Below the pieces are notes generated by a model. It had not been told where the DNA came from and made no database searches. It was given only the letters and a program-made list of their open reading frames with translations. From Druceiella hillmani (Eukaryota; Arthropoda; Insecta; Lepidoptera; Hepialidae), in assembly GCA_039881145.1 (NCBI GenBank), contig JAYKKI010000006.1:20706501-20770500 (forward strand): a DNA stretch of 64,000 nt, written 5' to 3'. The position numbers and the translations under genes are program-made. Shown here in pieces: positions 23,800-36,859 of this stretch. How positions within the stretch are numbered: the stretch's first letter is position 1; every line of letters begins with the position of its first letter.

Positions 23800-26678
23800 G
23801 ACCCAAAATAAGCCGAATCTTATAAATAGGTTCTAATACAACAGCTAGCCAACTTACTAGTTGTCTGGCTGTTGTATAAATATTTATTTTCATAAAATAG
23901 CCCGGGCAATATTTTGTATTTAATTTCGAGCAAAAGTTGAATACACACTTGCAATTTAAACCTATTTATAACAAAGTTATTTATGAATAGTTGTGCCCAT
24001 TACTTCGTTTGGGTGAACTTTTGGATTTTTTAAGACTGGTTATTAAGCAAACTGATAATAAATATAATTAATCAAGAGTTTTCCTACTGAACTATGTCTT
24101 CATTAGTTGTATTCATAACCTTAAAAGGAATGCTGGCATAGACATTCCAAAAACCAACTTCAGCATAATTTTGGAATCGTTTAAGAAACTGCCATAAAAT
24201 CAAAATTATTTTAATTCCAGAGTTACTTCCATAATAAGTGTAAAATTTATAGGAAGAAAGACAGATAGATAAATTCTATTTTAAAAAAGAATTGTTTCAA
24301 AAATCACAGATTGACACTTAAATTTTCTTAATCTGTATTAATAAAAAACAAAAGTTCACCTACTTTTTAAACAAATAAAGATAATATTATATTTTAACTA
24401 CACAACCTTGAATGTATTTTTTATTCATTTTTATATTTTAAATTTATTCATATTCCAGTAAATAATTGTAAAAAATATAACAGTAGTTTTTTGCGATATA
24501 GGAATTACTCAAAATCTTTGCTGTGAATAAGCCAACGGTATATAATATCATCTACGAGCTGCTCGCATTTTAATATTATGCGCGCACTCGGTTTCTCTCG
24601 TGTTTATTGGCACTGAATATTATGAAACGTGAACAGGACACATCAAGGACAAACTTGGGTCTCGTGACAGCTGACAGCAGCTTTAAGGACATCAAAGGAT
24701 ATACGGGTCATAAACTATTCAAGACTTTGAACAAAATATAAACGCAACACGAAATGACGTCACACAATTGTTATGAAAAAAACTTTGACAAATTAATGTT
24801 TTCAGAGTCGCATTTATACACGAAGTATTCTTGGATATTTATATACGTCTGATACTAAGAAATCATCTCTCGCAGCATGTTCTAAATAATAATATAAGCT
24901 TTTATGGACTTTATGAAGAAGTTACGGCTTTTGTTTTAAGGACTTAAAGTAGAGTTCTTCCACAATTATTTAAAAATAAATAGTAACTTTCATAATGGTT
25001 CATAAACAGTTCAGAATCTATATTTTTGCAAATTCTGTAATGATAGTAGAATTTGGTTTGTCGGTTAAGAAAAATGTGAGGAGAATAAACAAAACCTAAT
25101 GAATTATTATAAAATAAGGAATAATTAAAATTATTTCCTATTTTTATTAGGAAATATGTCAGAATACATCTAACCTGCCCTTGGATAAATACCGTATACC
25201 GTATCTCCATATCCCCAGCGCTCTAGCATAACCCTATTGCTATTACTCTATTATTTGTGACTATATCTATAACCTGCCTCCAGCCTTTGAATCATAAACA
25301 CTGTCTTAATAAAATTTTGTACGAACAATGTAAAATATTAAATCAAAGCATTCTAATATAGCAAGACAATTTTTCTGAAGACAAGCTCTAGTACATACCA
25401 GTGGCGACGAAAAAATTGCTAAAGTATGAAAGAAAATTCTTAGGTTATTGGGAGGAGTTTTCGAAATTGAGTTAGAATATATCTTTTAATGTTTTAGTTG
25501 CGATCTGAACTTGCAGCACCCGTATGTTTGAAAGCTGTGTGTCTTCATTTATTTTCTAAGATAAAAAAAGAAAAAGTAAAAAAAAATTATATATTTAGTT
25601 TATTTTTGGCTCAAGGCTCAAATACGACGCCTAAGTTTCATTTTTTTGTTCATATCGTAAAAAAAAATTGTGTCTTTTAATTGTATGTTCTGCGCCTGTT
25701 AAAGATATACTAGGCAATACATTTATACACACAGTAAAAAATAATGATGTTTGTATTTACTTAAATAGATACTTAATATTTACTTAATAGTCTCATAGTG
25801 TTAGTTTAACTCGTATTTAATAGGTTCATTCAAATTGTTATCAACGTTTTCCTTTTCAAAAAACTTTTAACACTAATTAAAAAACTATTTTGGTTACAAT
25901 GAATTAATAATGCAGTTTTATTGAATTTCCTCAATTTTCTTCGACGCTTCCCATTTCCCTTTTATTTGCGCTTTTCACTTTGAAAATAGACACGTGGAAA
26001 ATATATGTATATTTATGCTGTATCACGTATCGTTTTTAAAAATACTTGATTATAATGTTAAAACAACCCCCATTTAATAACTAAAACTGTAATTATCATT
26101 ATTAAGCTAAAATTGTTACATGGGTGTTGTCCACTTCAATATATTAGTCAGCAAACATGACATTTGAACCTTCTGTTATCTACATACTTCATCATCTAGG
26201 TCTTCCTCTTCTTTTAATAAATAATAAATCCAATCACATTTTAGTGAATCTTATGTGATTATTGTTGCTTCTCATTTCATATTTAGTTGTTGGTTTCCTC
26301 TGTTAAAATTATTTTAAATGAAAATTCTTGTTCTTTTCGTAAATATTTTTCATTATCTATCTAATAATTACTTCTGTGTTTATTATTTAGTTAATCTATA
26401 GAAATGCTCTGAAATATATGCATCAGTATCAGTGTTTCTTTTAAGCGCTTTATATAATAACATTGACTGTGTCTGATTATGGTAATGTAAATTTTCAGAT
26501 ATTTTTTCTTCGCTAATTAATTTACTTTTTCGTAATTCACTATTTTCATCGCTAATTATTTTTCGTAATATACTAACTGATTTTATGTGGTTTTTTAAAT
26601 TATTTCAACTTCACATTTAAATATTTATGTGAAGATACTTTCAATATTTAAATTATTTGACTTCACAGATATTGTTTG

Positions 26679-26850
26679 CCAGATGCTTCCAATAATGCCT
26701 CGGACACATTCATCAAACATGACGCTGACGAGACCTTTTGTGACATTCATAACCTAAAGTTAAAGCAAAATAATTAAGACCAACAGAATCTGTAATGGAT
26801 CTGGAGATTGTGGAGAGCTTCGTGAGACATTGCTCGCCAATTTAGTAAAA
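26679..26850 (+). other. Coding-like patch, possible decayed exon
   Basis: After an acceptor-like CACAGATATTGTTTGCCAG (ends 26682), the frame reads PDASNNASDTFIKHDADETF and closes at TAA 26775-26777. A second frame, shifted by two, then reads ESVMDLEIVESFVRHC to TAG about 26843-26845. Composition is less AT-rich than around it. The change of frame suggests decay or coincidence. No family is recognised. Confidence 0.15.
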
Positions 26851-27419
26851 TTTCTCTCTTGTCTTGATGATACTATTAAAACAATATATTTAAAATAGTC
26901 AATAGTGTGTAATTTATTTAGGTGCGCTATGGTTTTAAATCATAACATGATTACTTTAGGTATAACCTCTCTTAAAGTCGATTGCAATTATTTAATTACG
27001 TATATTTATTTTAATTTTTACAAATTACTTTCAGCACAAAATGTTGGAAGAGAAGAGGGTTAATATTAATGTCTTCCCACGTAGTTTTATTGAATCTTAA
27101 ATAAAATATTATGACATTTATTGGAGAGCTTGCGGGTACTAAATTAATTTAATCAAATTCAAATGAAATAACGGTCGAAAACTAAATAAAAATTATTAAA
27201 AACCAATTATCATTTTCGTTCGGGTCTGTCATTTATGACTTACTTTTTTCTTTGTTTTTCTGTTATTTATCACATATTACGTTTTACATACAATTAAATT
27301 ATTTGTGATTTTTTTACTTTTCCAATGCGCGAGGAAACTTCTCGAAGCCGAGATAAAAAAATATTCAATAAATATATAATAATCATATACATTTTCGATG
27401 AAAAAAAAATATCAGTCAA

Positions 27420-27640
27420 TCCGTTCTCGATATATCATCAACAAAGTCGTTCCATACAAAATGTATGGGAAAATGAATGATTAATTTTTTTTTTCGTGAA
27501 CTTTTCCAATGTTTTAATATTTATTATTCCCGACAAAGACAAATCCAAGAACACAAAAATCAATAAAATTTGTCCAGCCGTTCTTGAGTTATTAACGGTG
27601 TAACGACACGACTTTGTTTTATATATATAGATATGTAAGT
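27420..27640 (+). repeat. Interspersed repeat fragment, LINE-tail-like
   Basis: The stretch TTGTCCAGCCGTTCTTGAGT, then AACGGTGTAACGACACGACT and TTGTTTTATATATATAGAT, matches my recollection of a 3'-end repeat abundant in lepidopteran genomes and usually attached to non-LTR retrotransposons. No coding remnant lies upstream here. Family assignment is from memory and uncertain. Confidence 0.3.
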
Positions 27641-28871
27641 ATATGTATATATAGGTGAAAGAATGACAAACAAATGATGAATGTACTACCAATATTATGG
27701 ATGTTTCATAGATAATAGCATATTTCTTTTTGTCCGCATCCACGCACTGATATATTTACTTACCATGCATATATTCAAGTAAAAGAAAATACTTTATGTG
27801 AAGTGTGGAAAAATCGAGGTATCAGTAGTTTGGCGCTCGGCCAGCTCTCCCGGAATAGATACCTCATAACAATATGTTTGAAAGAGTCTCAATGAGTATT
27901 GTTTATTTCAATTTCCTTTTTTATTAGCGCGCCACATATTTTCTTGAGGTTAGAAGCAAATCTTGATTATTCGATGTATCAAACTGCAAAATTTCACAAG
28001 ACCAAGTGTTAAAAGTTTATTGTCCAATGGAATGTCTGTTGGAAGTGTCTACGTAATTGAGTCAATATGGTTGTGATGTGAACCAAACTTGCGTCATGTA
28101 CCGGAAAATTGAACATTAATTTTTCTAACACGTTATGTGTGTTTTTAAATAAATACATGATCCATTGTAATTTTGTCGTTTTGCCCAACGTAGATAACAA
28201 ATAGGACTTATTGTCCAGACCTATTTAAATTGGTCGTACGCCCGCTGACATAATAAACCTGAAAATGTGTTTGTTTATTTATTCGTCACCTTTACAAACT
28301 ATTAGAAATACTTTTACATACTAGTGGAAAAAAGAAAGTACGTTCACATACTAATAGAACGTATGTATTAGTCATTGACTGTCATACAGTTCAGTTTTTA
28401 TTACAAATAAATACAAGTTTATCTAAAAATAACAAAAACATTTTCTCAGAACACTGTTATACTACTTCTTAAGGAATATTTTTGGAAAGTCATTAATTAC
28501 TTGCAATCGACATATTTTCATACACGCTTCTAATATTTGCTTAATTCCACCTCCGAAATATCAAATTTGGTAATAAATAAATAATAATAATAAATGGTAA
28601 TAAAAGACGCCGGCGATAGTCAGTATTTGAGTAAAATGTTAATCGATGTATTAGTTCTACTTATCATAAACTTGGTTTATTGCATAATTTTAAACAAATG
28701 TCAATTAATTAAGATCAGGTTGTAACTTGACCTTCCGAAAATCTATTAAGCTCTCATTTCTGTGTCGTTCGAATAAATACCATGAAAATTACGGAAAATT
28801 TCAAAAAGTGGTAGTGTTGAAATAGCGAAAAGTGCCAAAAATTGTCATCGCCAGGGTGAAAGTGTGGAGGG

Positions 28872-29219
28872 ATGTTTTTTCTATGTGGAGGGATCTCAGT
28901 TCATATTCTTGCAATGAATATTGTATTCATTATTCACCAAATATTTTATTACTCGCAATTGCATCTATTTTATTCTTTTTTGTCTAATGAACCAGTCGTG
29001 TATATCACTTCTATTGTACTTAGTAACTTCGTCGAGAAGGATAACCTCCTTGAGAAGCGGAGTGATAGCCTTCCAGAAGTCGAGAAATATAGCGGTGTAC
29101 CTGTAGTTTTAGTCCACATGTTGTGTGACGTGACATCTCTAAAACATCATGAGAGAGGTAGTTATTATCGCATCACATTCACACATATTGATTTTAATAG
29201 AAATTATGTTTATTTCTAA
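28872..29219 (+). CDS. Unrecognised 115-aa ORF, doubtful
   Basis: This ATG-initiated frame has a hydrophobic N-terminal half (MNIVFIIHQIFYYSQLHLFY) and a charged middle (EKDNLLEKRSDSLPEVEKY). The homologous stretch in copy 2 (about 45440-45790) has stops and indels in this frame, so selection for this protein is not supported. It is either a relic kept open only in this copy or a chance frame. Confidence 0.12.
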   Translation: MFFLCGGISVHILAMNIVFIIHQIFYYSQLHLFYSFLSNEPVVYITSIVLSNFVEKDNLLEKRSDSLPEVEKYSGVPVVLVHMLCDVTSLKHHERGSYYRITFTHIDFNRNYVYF

Positions 29220-32150
29220 GTAATGTGTTAGTCTTATTTATGGATTAGTAAGGAACCTTGTTTTCATTTTTGAAGGATATTTGGAAGCTGTCATATTAAA
29301 TCGTGCTGGAAAATTCCTTGCTGTTAATGAAAAAATTGAAAATGTAAGTTGACGAACTTGTGTATTTAACCATTTTGGGAAATCTCTATCCCTATGTATT
29401 TAATAATTGTAAGTTGTTCGAATTTCTTTTATTTTTTGTCATGATTTGTTGTTATAGAGGTGTTTATTGAAGGGTTATATTTTTTTTATAAGATTGTTCA
29501 ATTTATTTTCGTTCGAATATGAATGGACATTTTCTGCTTCATTAATTTAAAACCATTATATAGTTTACTACAAGGTTATTACAATTTATTCAGAAATATT
29601 TTTTAGTTGTCAAGGTTAATACAGATTTTTAAAATTTACTTTTTCTATATTATATACTAACCTTCAGATAGCTTCGATGTAGTAATAGCTATTTGGAATT
29701 TGACACTACTTCTTATTTTTAAGAAGTCTACTATAATTTTTCTCCAAAAGTTTTGCCACAGATCAATAAATTCGTATTTGCAGAATGCTTTCTTTTAAGT
29801 AGTTCTGGGTAATCTGTAGATTCATATTCAGTTGATTATGTGTTGATACTTTTATTTCTCTAGAGTTAAGTGAATTCTGAGGAGACAAGGATTCTAAGCT
29901 CGAATTCTTTTATTTTGTAGCACATTAGTTCTTTATTTTGTAGCACATCTATGATATAAGAATACACTTTAATGCTACTGATATTTTTACCTAAATATTT
30001 TTATTTAAGTATAAATTATATGTTTTGCCTTTAAACGTCTTTTTATCTAAACCCTACCAAAAAAGATTCTCATATCTTTTGTACATTTTTCATGGTTTAG
30101 ATATGAGGAGTTATAATGACAACATATGTGATTTACATGCAAAATATATAATTTTCCTAGTATTTTTTAATTAATTAATAATTAATTTTATAACATTTCA
30201 GGGTATGGGATTAAAATAAACGGATAGATATGACAAAATGGCAAGGGAAGGCAGTTTCGCTATGAAATTTTGGAAATACGATTAAATTGGAAAGTATAAT
30301 GTTTAAAGAATAATAAATTTACATATAAAAATAATAAATATTTTAATGCCCTCTGATGTATTATACATGCTTTGCCAAAAAAAACTAATTCATCTGTTTA
30401 TAATAACAATAACACTAAAATTGCTACACGCTGGTGCAATTATGGAAGAAAACATTATTTCTTTCAAAATTCCACAATATCTATTGGTTGAGAAAACCAT
30501 ATCAGGTATAATGATAAAAAAACTTCAGACACTCAAATGTAGAATATATGTAATGTAAATTATAATTATATAACACACGCCTGTGGTAGGCGATCTTAAT
30601 CGGGGACAGTGCAGAAATATTATGATAAATAAGATATATTGGAAAAATTGCAAAAAAAATTGCAACGATTCTTAAACAAATTAATTTATATTTATTTCTC
30701 TTCTAACAAAATCTTTTATTAATTTAATAACAAACAATTTTAAAATCCCAGGAACAATTATCAAAATAAGTCTTTGAAGTTGCAATTTATATAAAGAAAG
30801 AGCTAAAAAACCTGATAATTTTAAAGGGCTCAATCCCACGAAGCACGTTAGCATACTTAGCTAATCAACTCTGTCATTCATCGACGATGTTATTTTATCT
30901 CTTCATCATCTCCAAATGCAATGATTGACGTACATATCGCATCGACTTTAATTATTTCAAATGCAAGAGTATTTACAAAATTCAGACGCATTAAAATTGT
31001 AATTTTTTTTATTGAATTAAATACCGACAGGGAATGAGATCTAAATTTACATTTAATAATTTCCATACAAAGAAAAATTCTATTATTTTTTGGTTGCATT
31101 CGTGTTTATCATTCCTATATAATTGATTATAAGAGATATGAGAAATTTGTATTGTAAGTTACATTAGATTTTAATTTGAACTGCTCTAGTAGCACTTTCG
31201 AATCGATTACCGACGTTTAAATTCATATACGTTGAGAAACATCTAAGGGAGTATTAGTTAGAAAACCTTAAAGAAGAAATGTTGTGCTAATGATATAAAG
31301 ACGGAATACGATGAAAATTCCTGAAATATATAAATTAATATTGATGTAGAATATTAGTTACTAACTTAATGTTATAAATAACCTTTCTTTATAATTTAAA
31401 TACCAAGTGATTAACGAGTCAATAAAAAACGATTCTGTAATTACTTCATGAATATATTTTACATTGTATGTTTAGAGCAATACAAAGTTGCGCGAGAGGA
31501 CGAGGAGAGGAGAGGAGGCAAATACTAACGTGAATTCAATCCGGAGTGATAAATAAAATTATGAAGTGTTTCACATTTTAATTGCTTTACGCCACTTGAC
31601 TAGTTTGTACTCATAAAGCCACTTGACAATTTTACACGTCGACCTTGTTCTGTACCATAATTACTTATCCCAGTTCACCTACGTTATTTATAGTGATATG
31701 TTTTTCTGACGTTAAGTAAGGCCATCAAAATCATTTTGATTTACAATTGTGTACAGTTTTACTTCAAAGAAAATAAATCAAACAAATCCCACACTTTTAA
31801 GAGATTTATTTGATAATTTTATGCGAATATTTTCTGGTTAGCCAGAAATATTCGACATAAATATTGTCCTATGTATTATGTTTGTTCTAATAATATATTC
31901 CTACAGCCTTATCTTTCACACAAATAGACTCATCATCCCTCTAAGGGTTACAATAGAGTGGCGCAAGTTAAATTTTCCCTTAATAAACGGTTGGGAAATT
32001 GCTAACAGCCGGATACTGGATTATAATTTCTCGCATATAATCTATTGACTACCGACCTGCATGTATTTTCACTTACTGTCTTCGTCGAAGGGTAAGGGCG
32101 GGTAATCAATTTAACGGACGAAATGATACGTTGGATACGTGTCTGTGCGA

Positions 32151-32769
32151 GACAGTGGAGGTATTTGTGTCCCCATCGCTCACGATGATGTACGTTTACT
32201 GACTGGTCCTTTTATGGTTTCTTGTACATATTTTCACGCGGTTTTAAGTAATAACATTTTGTATCTAAAATTGAAGAATTTTACTATACTAGTAACTGCA
32301 GAGTAGAAGGATAGGTACTGCCAAACCCTCTTTAATATTATGTTCTTTTCAATGGTACTTTATTGTATTCATCAATATTAGCTAGTGTGTGATTCGCCCA
32401 TCGATCTTTCACAATTTTTTTCTGTAAATTACTAATTCCATCAGCCATAAGAACTAGTCCGTTCATAGAGGTATCATTTATTTGAAAGAAGGTGAAGAAA
32501 CTATCTTGATTGATTAAGTCATTTATTTATTTAGGCCTCATTTTTAACTACGGGTTTTCATAAGGTTATGATTATACAATCGGGGTATATCTATGGTGGG
32601 ATTCATCCTGGTATGATCTAATGGGAGCATGTAACGACAAAGGTAAAGATAAATGGTATAAAAGTAATAATAACATAATTTAACATAATTTCCGAATGTT
32701 GAAAACCAAAAAAATATGATAATTTGAATGTCTAAAGTTTAAACCAAAAATTAATTTATTACGATAATT
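32151..32769. other. Intergenic DNA, no gene seen
   Basis: The slightly GC-richer start (GTGTCTGTGCGAGACAGTGG near 32140-32160) borders the duplicated region. Nothing else is recognisable. Confidence 0.45.
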
Positions 32770-32770
32770 T

Positions 32771-32885
32771 AATTATAATAACACCAAGAATCCCAGTATT
32801 TCGAAATATATTCAAACGACATTAAAAAATAACCTCATAAAAATGTCTTTTTTCGAAATACTGGGATGTAATGAGATATTATAAT
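32771..32885. other. Pre-miRNA-like perfect hairpin or tiny MITE
   Basis: ATCCCAGTATTTCGAAA (from 32790) is exactly complementary to TTTCGAAATACTGGGAT (ending 32867), a 17-bp perfect stem. Inside it GACATT and AATGTC pair again around an AT-rich loop. Outside it AATTATAATA (about 32771-32780) pairs with TATTATAATT (about 32878-32887) after an unpaired step. The 78-nt core is the size of an insect miRNA precursor, but the large asymmetric internal loop is less typical. A short inverted-repeat transposon relic is the alternative. Confidence 0.4.
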
Positions 32886-32887
32886 TT

Positions 32888-34345
32888 TTTATGAATCTTT
32901 CCCTAAATTATGCGTAAAATTATACATAAAATACAACATTGTTTTTAAATATTGCGTATGAATGAAATACATTTAAACATTAATTTGCTATTTTTATAAT
33001 AATCACATAGCTTTTTTATATATTGAAAAGTTTTTTTTATTTAGTCGTTAATACCTACTGTATTTCAATTATTTAACTGAAATATAAAAACTTTATGAAG
33101 GAAACTTAAAAAAAAACAATGGGTTACGTAAAAAACAATGTGTGCGGTGTCGTGTAAATAATGCAAAAAATATATATTTTGTCAGTATAAATAACGTAGA
33201 AAGAAATGTTTCTCCGAACTGTAGGCGAACACATGTCATCAATTTTGAACTCTGATCTTTTCAAGTGCTAATAACACTGCGATGCACAATTTGACCACCA
33301 TTCAAAATCTTTACGGAAGTGTTCAGTAGTATGTGTATTTATCAACCGCTCATCATAGTATCAAGCCAAAACAACATAATAGGTTAGCTTATATCTTTAT
33401 TTTTATTAAGAATATAATATTTATTACTTGCATTTAACGTAAAGAAATTATAATATGTACGCATGGGAATAATTTGAAATATTGAAATAAATTATAGAAC
33501 ATGGAGGAGTAAAGTTTTTATAAAAAATAGGACTTAACCAAAAATAAGACCAAACGCTTCTAAGTTTGAAAGGAAAACCAGGTTTTAAAACAAGTTATGG
33601 TTGGTATTGAAAAAATAATTTTAGTTTTAGTTGCTTATCAGGGCTTACCAATTTAGATTTCTCGATTTGTTTGAAAAAAAAATATTTTAGTTCAGACCTT
33701 TTCACAATTTGATAATAAATTGTTTTTTTTTTAATATTATAAATGAACATTAAATATTATAAATAATATAGCTTGGATGGAAATCGTCATACTAACAGAA
33801 AGCAAAGCAATAAAATATCTTCATGGATATAATATGATTTAAAGCCTTGATTAAATTTTTTTTTTTTCACCAAACGCATATGTTATTCAATCGTATTCAA
33901 AAGTAATTTAGACTCTTATAATTCATATTTTATTTATTTATTTTTAATCTGTCTTATAAAATTATTGAAAAATATATCAAACGTTTATTTTTATATCATT
34001 ATTATAGTGCATGATTAGTATTTAAATTAAATTACTTCAAAACGTGAAACTATTATCTCATTAAAATGACATACTACAAATATATTCATATTATCAATAT
34101 TCATGCGAAAATGACGTCAAATATTTTGTATTAGCATCGTATATCGGTACAACGACGTCGCCAATAACTTTTTATTTAAAATCCAACAAAATAGGTTCAA
34201 ACTAATTATCGGTTATGGAAAATTCCACAATTCGTTACGTTCTTTTTCTTCTTTTTGCGTGTAATTGTGGAAAAAAGTGCAGTTTTGGACCCTATTAAAC
34301 AATGAAAGATGTAGCACTCTCACAGAATAATATTTGAATTACAAG
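32888..34345. other. Intergenic DNA with a short dispersed repeat
   Basis: ATAATTTGAAATATTGAAAT (from 33469) recurs at 35140 with the same continuation, AAATTA.AGAAC. Otherwise AT-rich sequence without genes. Confidence 0.4.
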
Positions 34346-34590
34346 GATCATATACTTAGTGCATGTAAAAACCCAAATCTCGACCACAGTCCTGATAAGG
34401 AGCCGGACTTCACCCCGTCACCCCCAATATCTGAACCAGACAGAATAATCTATAAGTAATTAAGTTATATTTTATTGCATCCTGTTTAAGACAATATAAA
34501 AGCAACTAAATGCTCATTCCATTTTTTTAGGACGAATTGTACGTCCATAAGTAAATATTTTTGTACTCAATAAATATATTTTTTATAACA
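34346..34590 (+). CDS. Candidate terminal coding exon, 37 codons
   Basis: After the acceptor-like TTGAATTACAAG (ends 34345), the frame reads SACKNPNLDHSPDKEPDFTP and then SPPISEPDRIIYK, stopping at TAA 34457-34459. A polyadenylation signal AATAAA lies at 34569-34574. The Pro/Asp/Glu/Ser-rich tail is much more coding-like than its flanks (GC-rich patch CCGGACTTCACCCCGTCACC). It could be the last exon of a gene whose other exons are outside or unrecognised, or the end of a retroelement ORF. No partner exon was found upstream. Confidence 0.25.
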
Positions 34591-36102
34591 AATCCAGGCC
34601 TAAAGTTATTAACTCGCGCGTGCCAGGCTTACTTGCTCTAGTTTTATTATTTGCTCTCCGTTATCTGATATAATGTAAAAGTTAATTGAAGTAATAAAGA
34701 GTAACCGTATGAGAAAATTCTTTAATTAAACTGCTAAAGCTTTAACAATTATATCATTGCCTAAAATTATGCCACAGTGGACAATTTGTGTAGTTATTTT
34801 TTATGAAATGTTTGCGTTTGAATATTTGTATTATACAATAAAATCTTTGGAGGCATTACGTCGTTGAAGCTTTGTCGAGGTACGAGCATTTCAGATTCAT
34901 TGGTGCACAAATTTACTGATGAAATTTCTTTCCTTGGCGTATTCTCACAATTCAAGGAAATGCAAAGTAATATTTAATTAATACAAGTGGATTTAATTGA
35001 ACTCATACTAGTGTTTGTCACTGCCAATTGGATGCGAGTCAAAATTTTCGTAAATTTGTTTGACTTTTAACATACTATTTAATAATTTCAAGCAAAGTTT
35101 AATGAAGTGGAAGAAAGAAAATGTGTGCATAGCCATAATTTGAAATATTGAAATAAATTAAAGAACGCGCAAATTAACATAGGTACATAAGAAGTTGCAA
35201 TAAATTACCTGTCTGCTTAAGGCTTAATTTCACATTTCTCAATATTCTTTGATGCATATATAGGTTTATAAATGTGGCGAAGCTCTTTTGCTATTTCTAG
35301 AGTAGGTACAACTTTGAGTCTGACCTAGTTTCCGGGTCACAATGCAAGAGACATGCATTCTTATGAATCAATTTTTGATTCATATACATTAGATTGAATG
35401 TACAGGCTATTGTTTCCTTTTGTAAAAAGATTTTGCCTACCCAAGGTATGTAGGCACTGTGGGCAGTTGACGTTTTAGAAATGTTTGTTTCTAATACGAC
35501 TTTCATTTCGGAATTTTAAGATATGTGTAAGAATATAAAATTTTTCAGTAATAGTTTTTTTCTATAATGAGTATGTACAAAATGTATTACGTTTAGCGTG
35601 CATATTAAGCGCGATATTGGTAAACAAAACTTAAATTATATCATTTGAAGTAGAGATGTATATATTACCATGCAATTAAACTTATTTTTAAAGAAATGAG
35701 CAGCGAAGTATTTTATAAGTATTTCAAACATAACACTAAATTTATACGATGATAACTAATTGTCTTTTAATTGTAATATTACTTCGTCAAATTAAAGCTC
35801 GATTCTGTTTTAGGTTCCTGGATCTTACACTAAAATTGACAGAATTTTTCCGATTCACGTTCCTCAAGTACGAATTATAATTTTTCTGTACCTTCATGAT
35901 ATGTCCGATTTTCCCTTTATTTAAATTTGATATTGAGTGCTATTTGACATTTTTACAATTTTCTCTGATGAACTGATATCTTCAGAATTATGAATATAGT
36001 TTCTTTTTATCGTTTGATGGTACTATTGTATTTCACTTTAATTATTGTTTCTATGTATTGTGTTTCTTTCATGTTTTATATTTAGCTGCTTCTTTTATTA
36101 TA
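34591..36102. other. Intergenic DNA, no gene recognised
   Basis: AT-rich. Second copy of the ATAATTTGAAATATTGAAAT repeat at 35140. A 69-codon minus-strand frame at 35297-35506 has no domain. Confidence 0.4.
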
Positions 36103-36147
36103 GGGGAAAGCAAAGAGAGTTTGCTGAAGCAAACGCTCTGCCTTTAC
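36103..36147. other. Short-loop hairpin
   Basis: GGGGAAAGCAAAGAGAGTTTG opens and GCAAACGCTCTGCCTTTACC closes an imperfect stem of about 20 bp around the loop TGAA. It is too short for a typical miRNA precursor. Role unknown. Confidence 0.35.
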
Positions 36148-36623
36148 CTTTAAAAATATTGTTTTAACGTGACAACATTTGGTGTTGGTCACCGGTTATT
36201 TTTAACTCTGTTATGTAATCGTTCGTGGTTTTGCTTCTGTAAGTAATTCCAAAAATAATTCAAAAGTTAGTCTTTTGGTGTTTTTGATATAAATGTTAGA
36301 GATTTTCAATACCAATTAAGGAAAGTAGTATATTGAAGCGTGTTATAAATTAGTATTTTCAACATTACTTGTTGCTTATTTTTAATAAAACCCCGGTATT
36401 TTTAGAAGCCTGAAAATGCAAAGCAATTCATTTATTCGATGGATTCATATTTAAATTGTGTTTCTGATTCTGTACTCGTTTCACTTGGAAGATTTAGGAA
36501 AGTGTTTTGTAATAATTTTAAAAAGTCTCCGGTCAACTATTGTGAACAATTCGAAAAAACTTTTGGAGTTAACCGAAAATTACATAAGACTATTTGTTTT
36601 TTTCAGTTTTCTGAGAAAAGTAA

Positions 36624-36626
<3 letters not shown>

Positions 36627-36675
<49 letters not shown>
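36627..36675. repeat. (TA)n microsatellite
   Basis: Uninterrupted TA units over about 48 bp. The frames reading through it (IYIYIY) are artefacts. Confidence 0.95.
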
Positions 36676-36678
<3 letters not shown>

Positions 36679-36859
36679 TTTAATCATTTAAAACAGCGAA
36701 GAAGTGACTTCTAGATGTGACATTTTGCTAAAAGAGACAGTTTAAGTGTTCATGAGCATGAAAAATCGAATTTAGTTCGGACAGCTGGCTTTAGTCGAGC
36801 ACCAGTAACATTTAATTAAATCGTTATTTTTTAAGTGATTAAATAGTATCAGTTTACTG

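Larger units (their letters stand above)
23800..32150 (+). repeat. Ancient direct duplication, copy 1
   Basis: Collinear blocks match copy 2 (41380-47370) in the same orientation. Examples are GCAAAAGTTGAATACACACTTG (23933) versus GCAAAAGTCGAATACACACTTG (41602), and AAACGTGAACAGGACA (24623) versus AAACGTAAACAGGACA (44286). Others are CAAAGCATTCTAATAT (25345) versus CAAAGCATTCAAATAT (44777), AAATGTCAATTAATTA (28697 and 45209), AATGATTGACGTAC (30918 and 46639), AAAGCCACTTGACAAT (31616 and 46892), and GCCGGATACTGGATT (32008) versus GCTGGATACTGGATT (47269). Identity within blocks looks like 65-75%. Copy 1 has an extra stretch of about 3 kb at 25500-28490. It could be a segmental duplication or two insertions of one long element. 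Confidence 0.75.
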
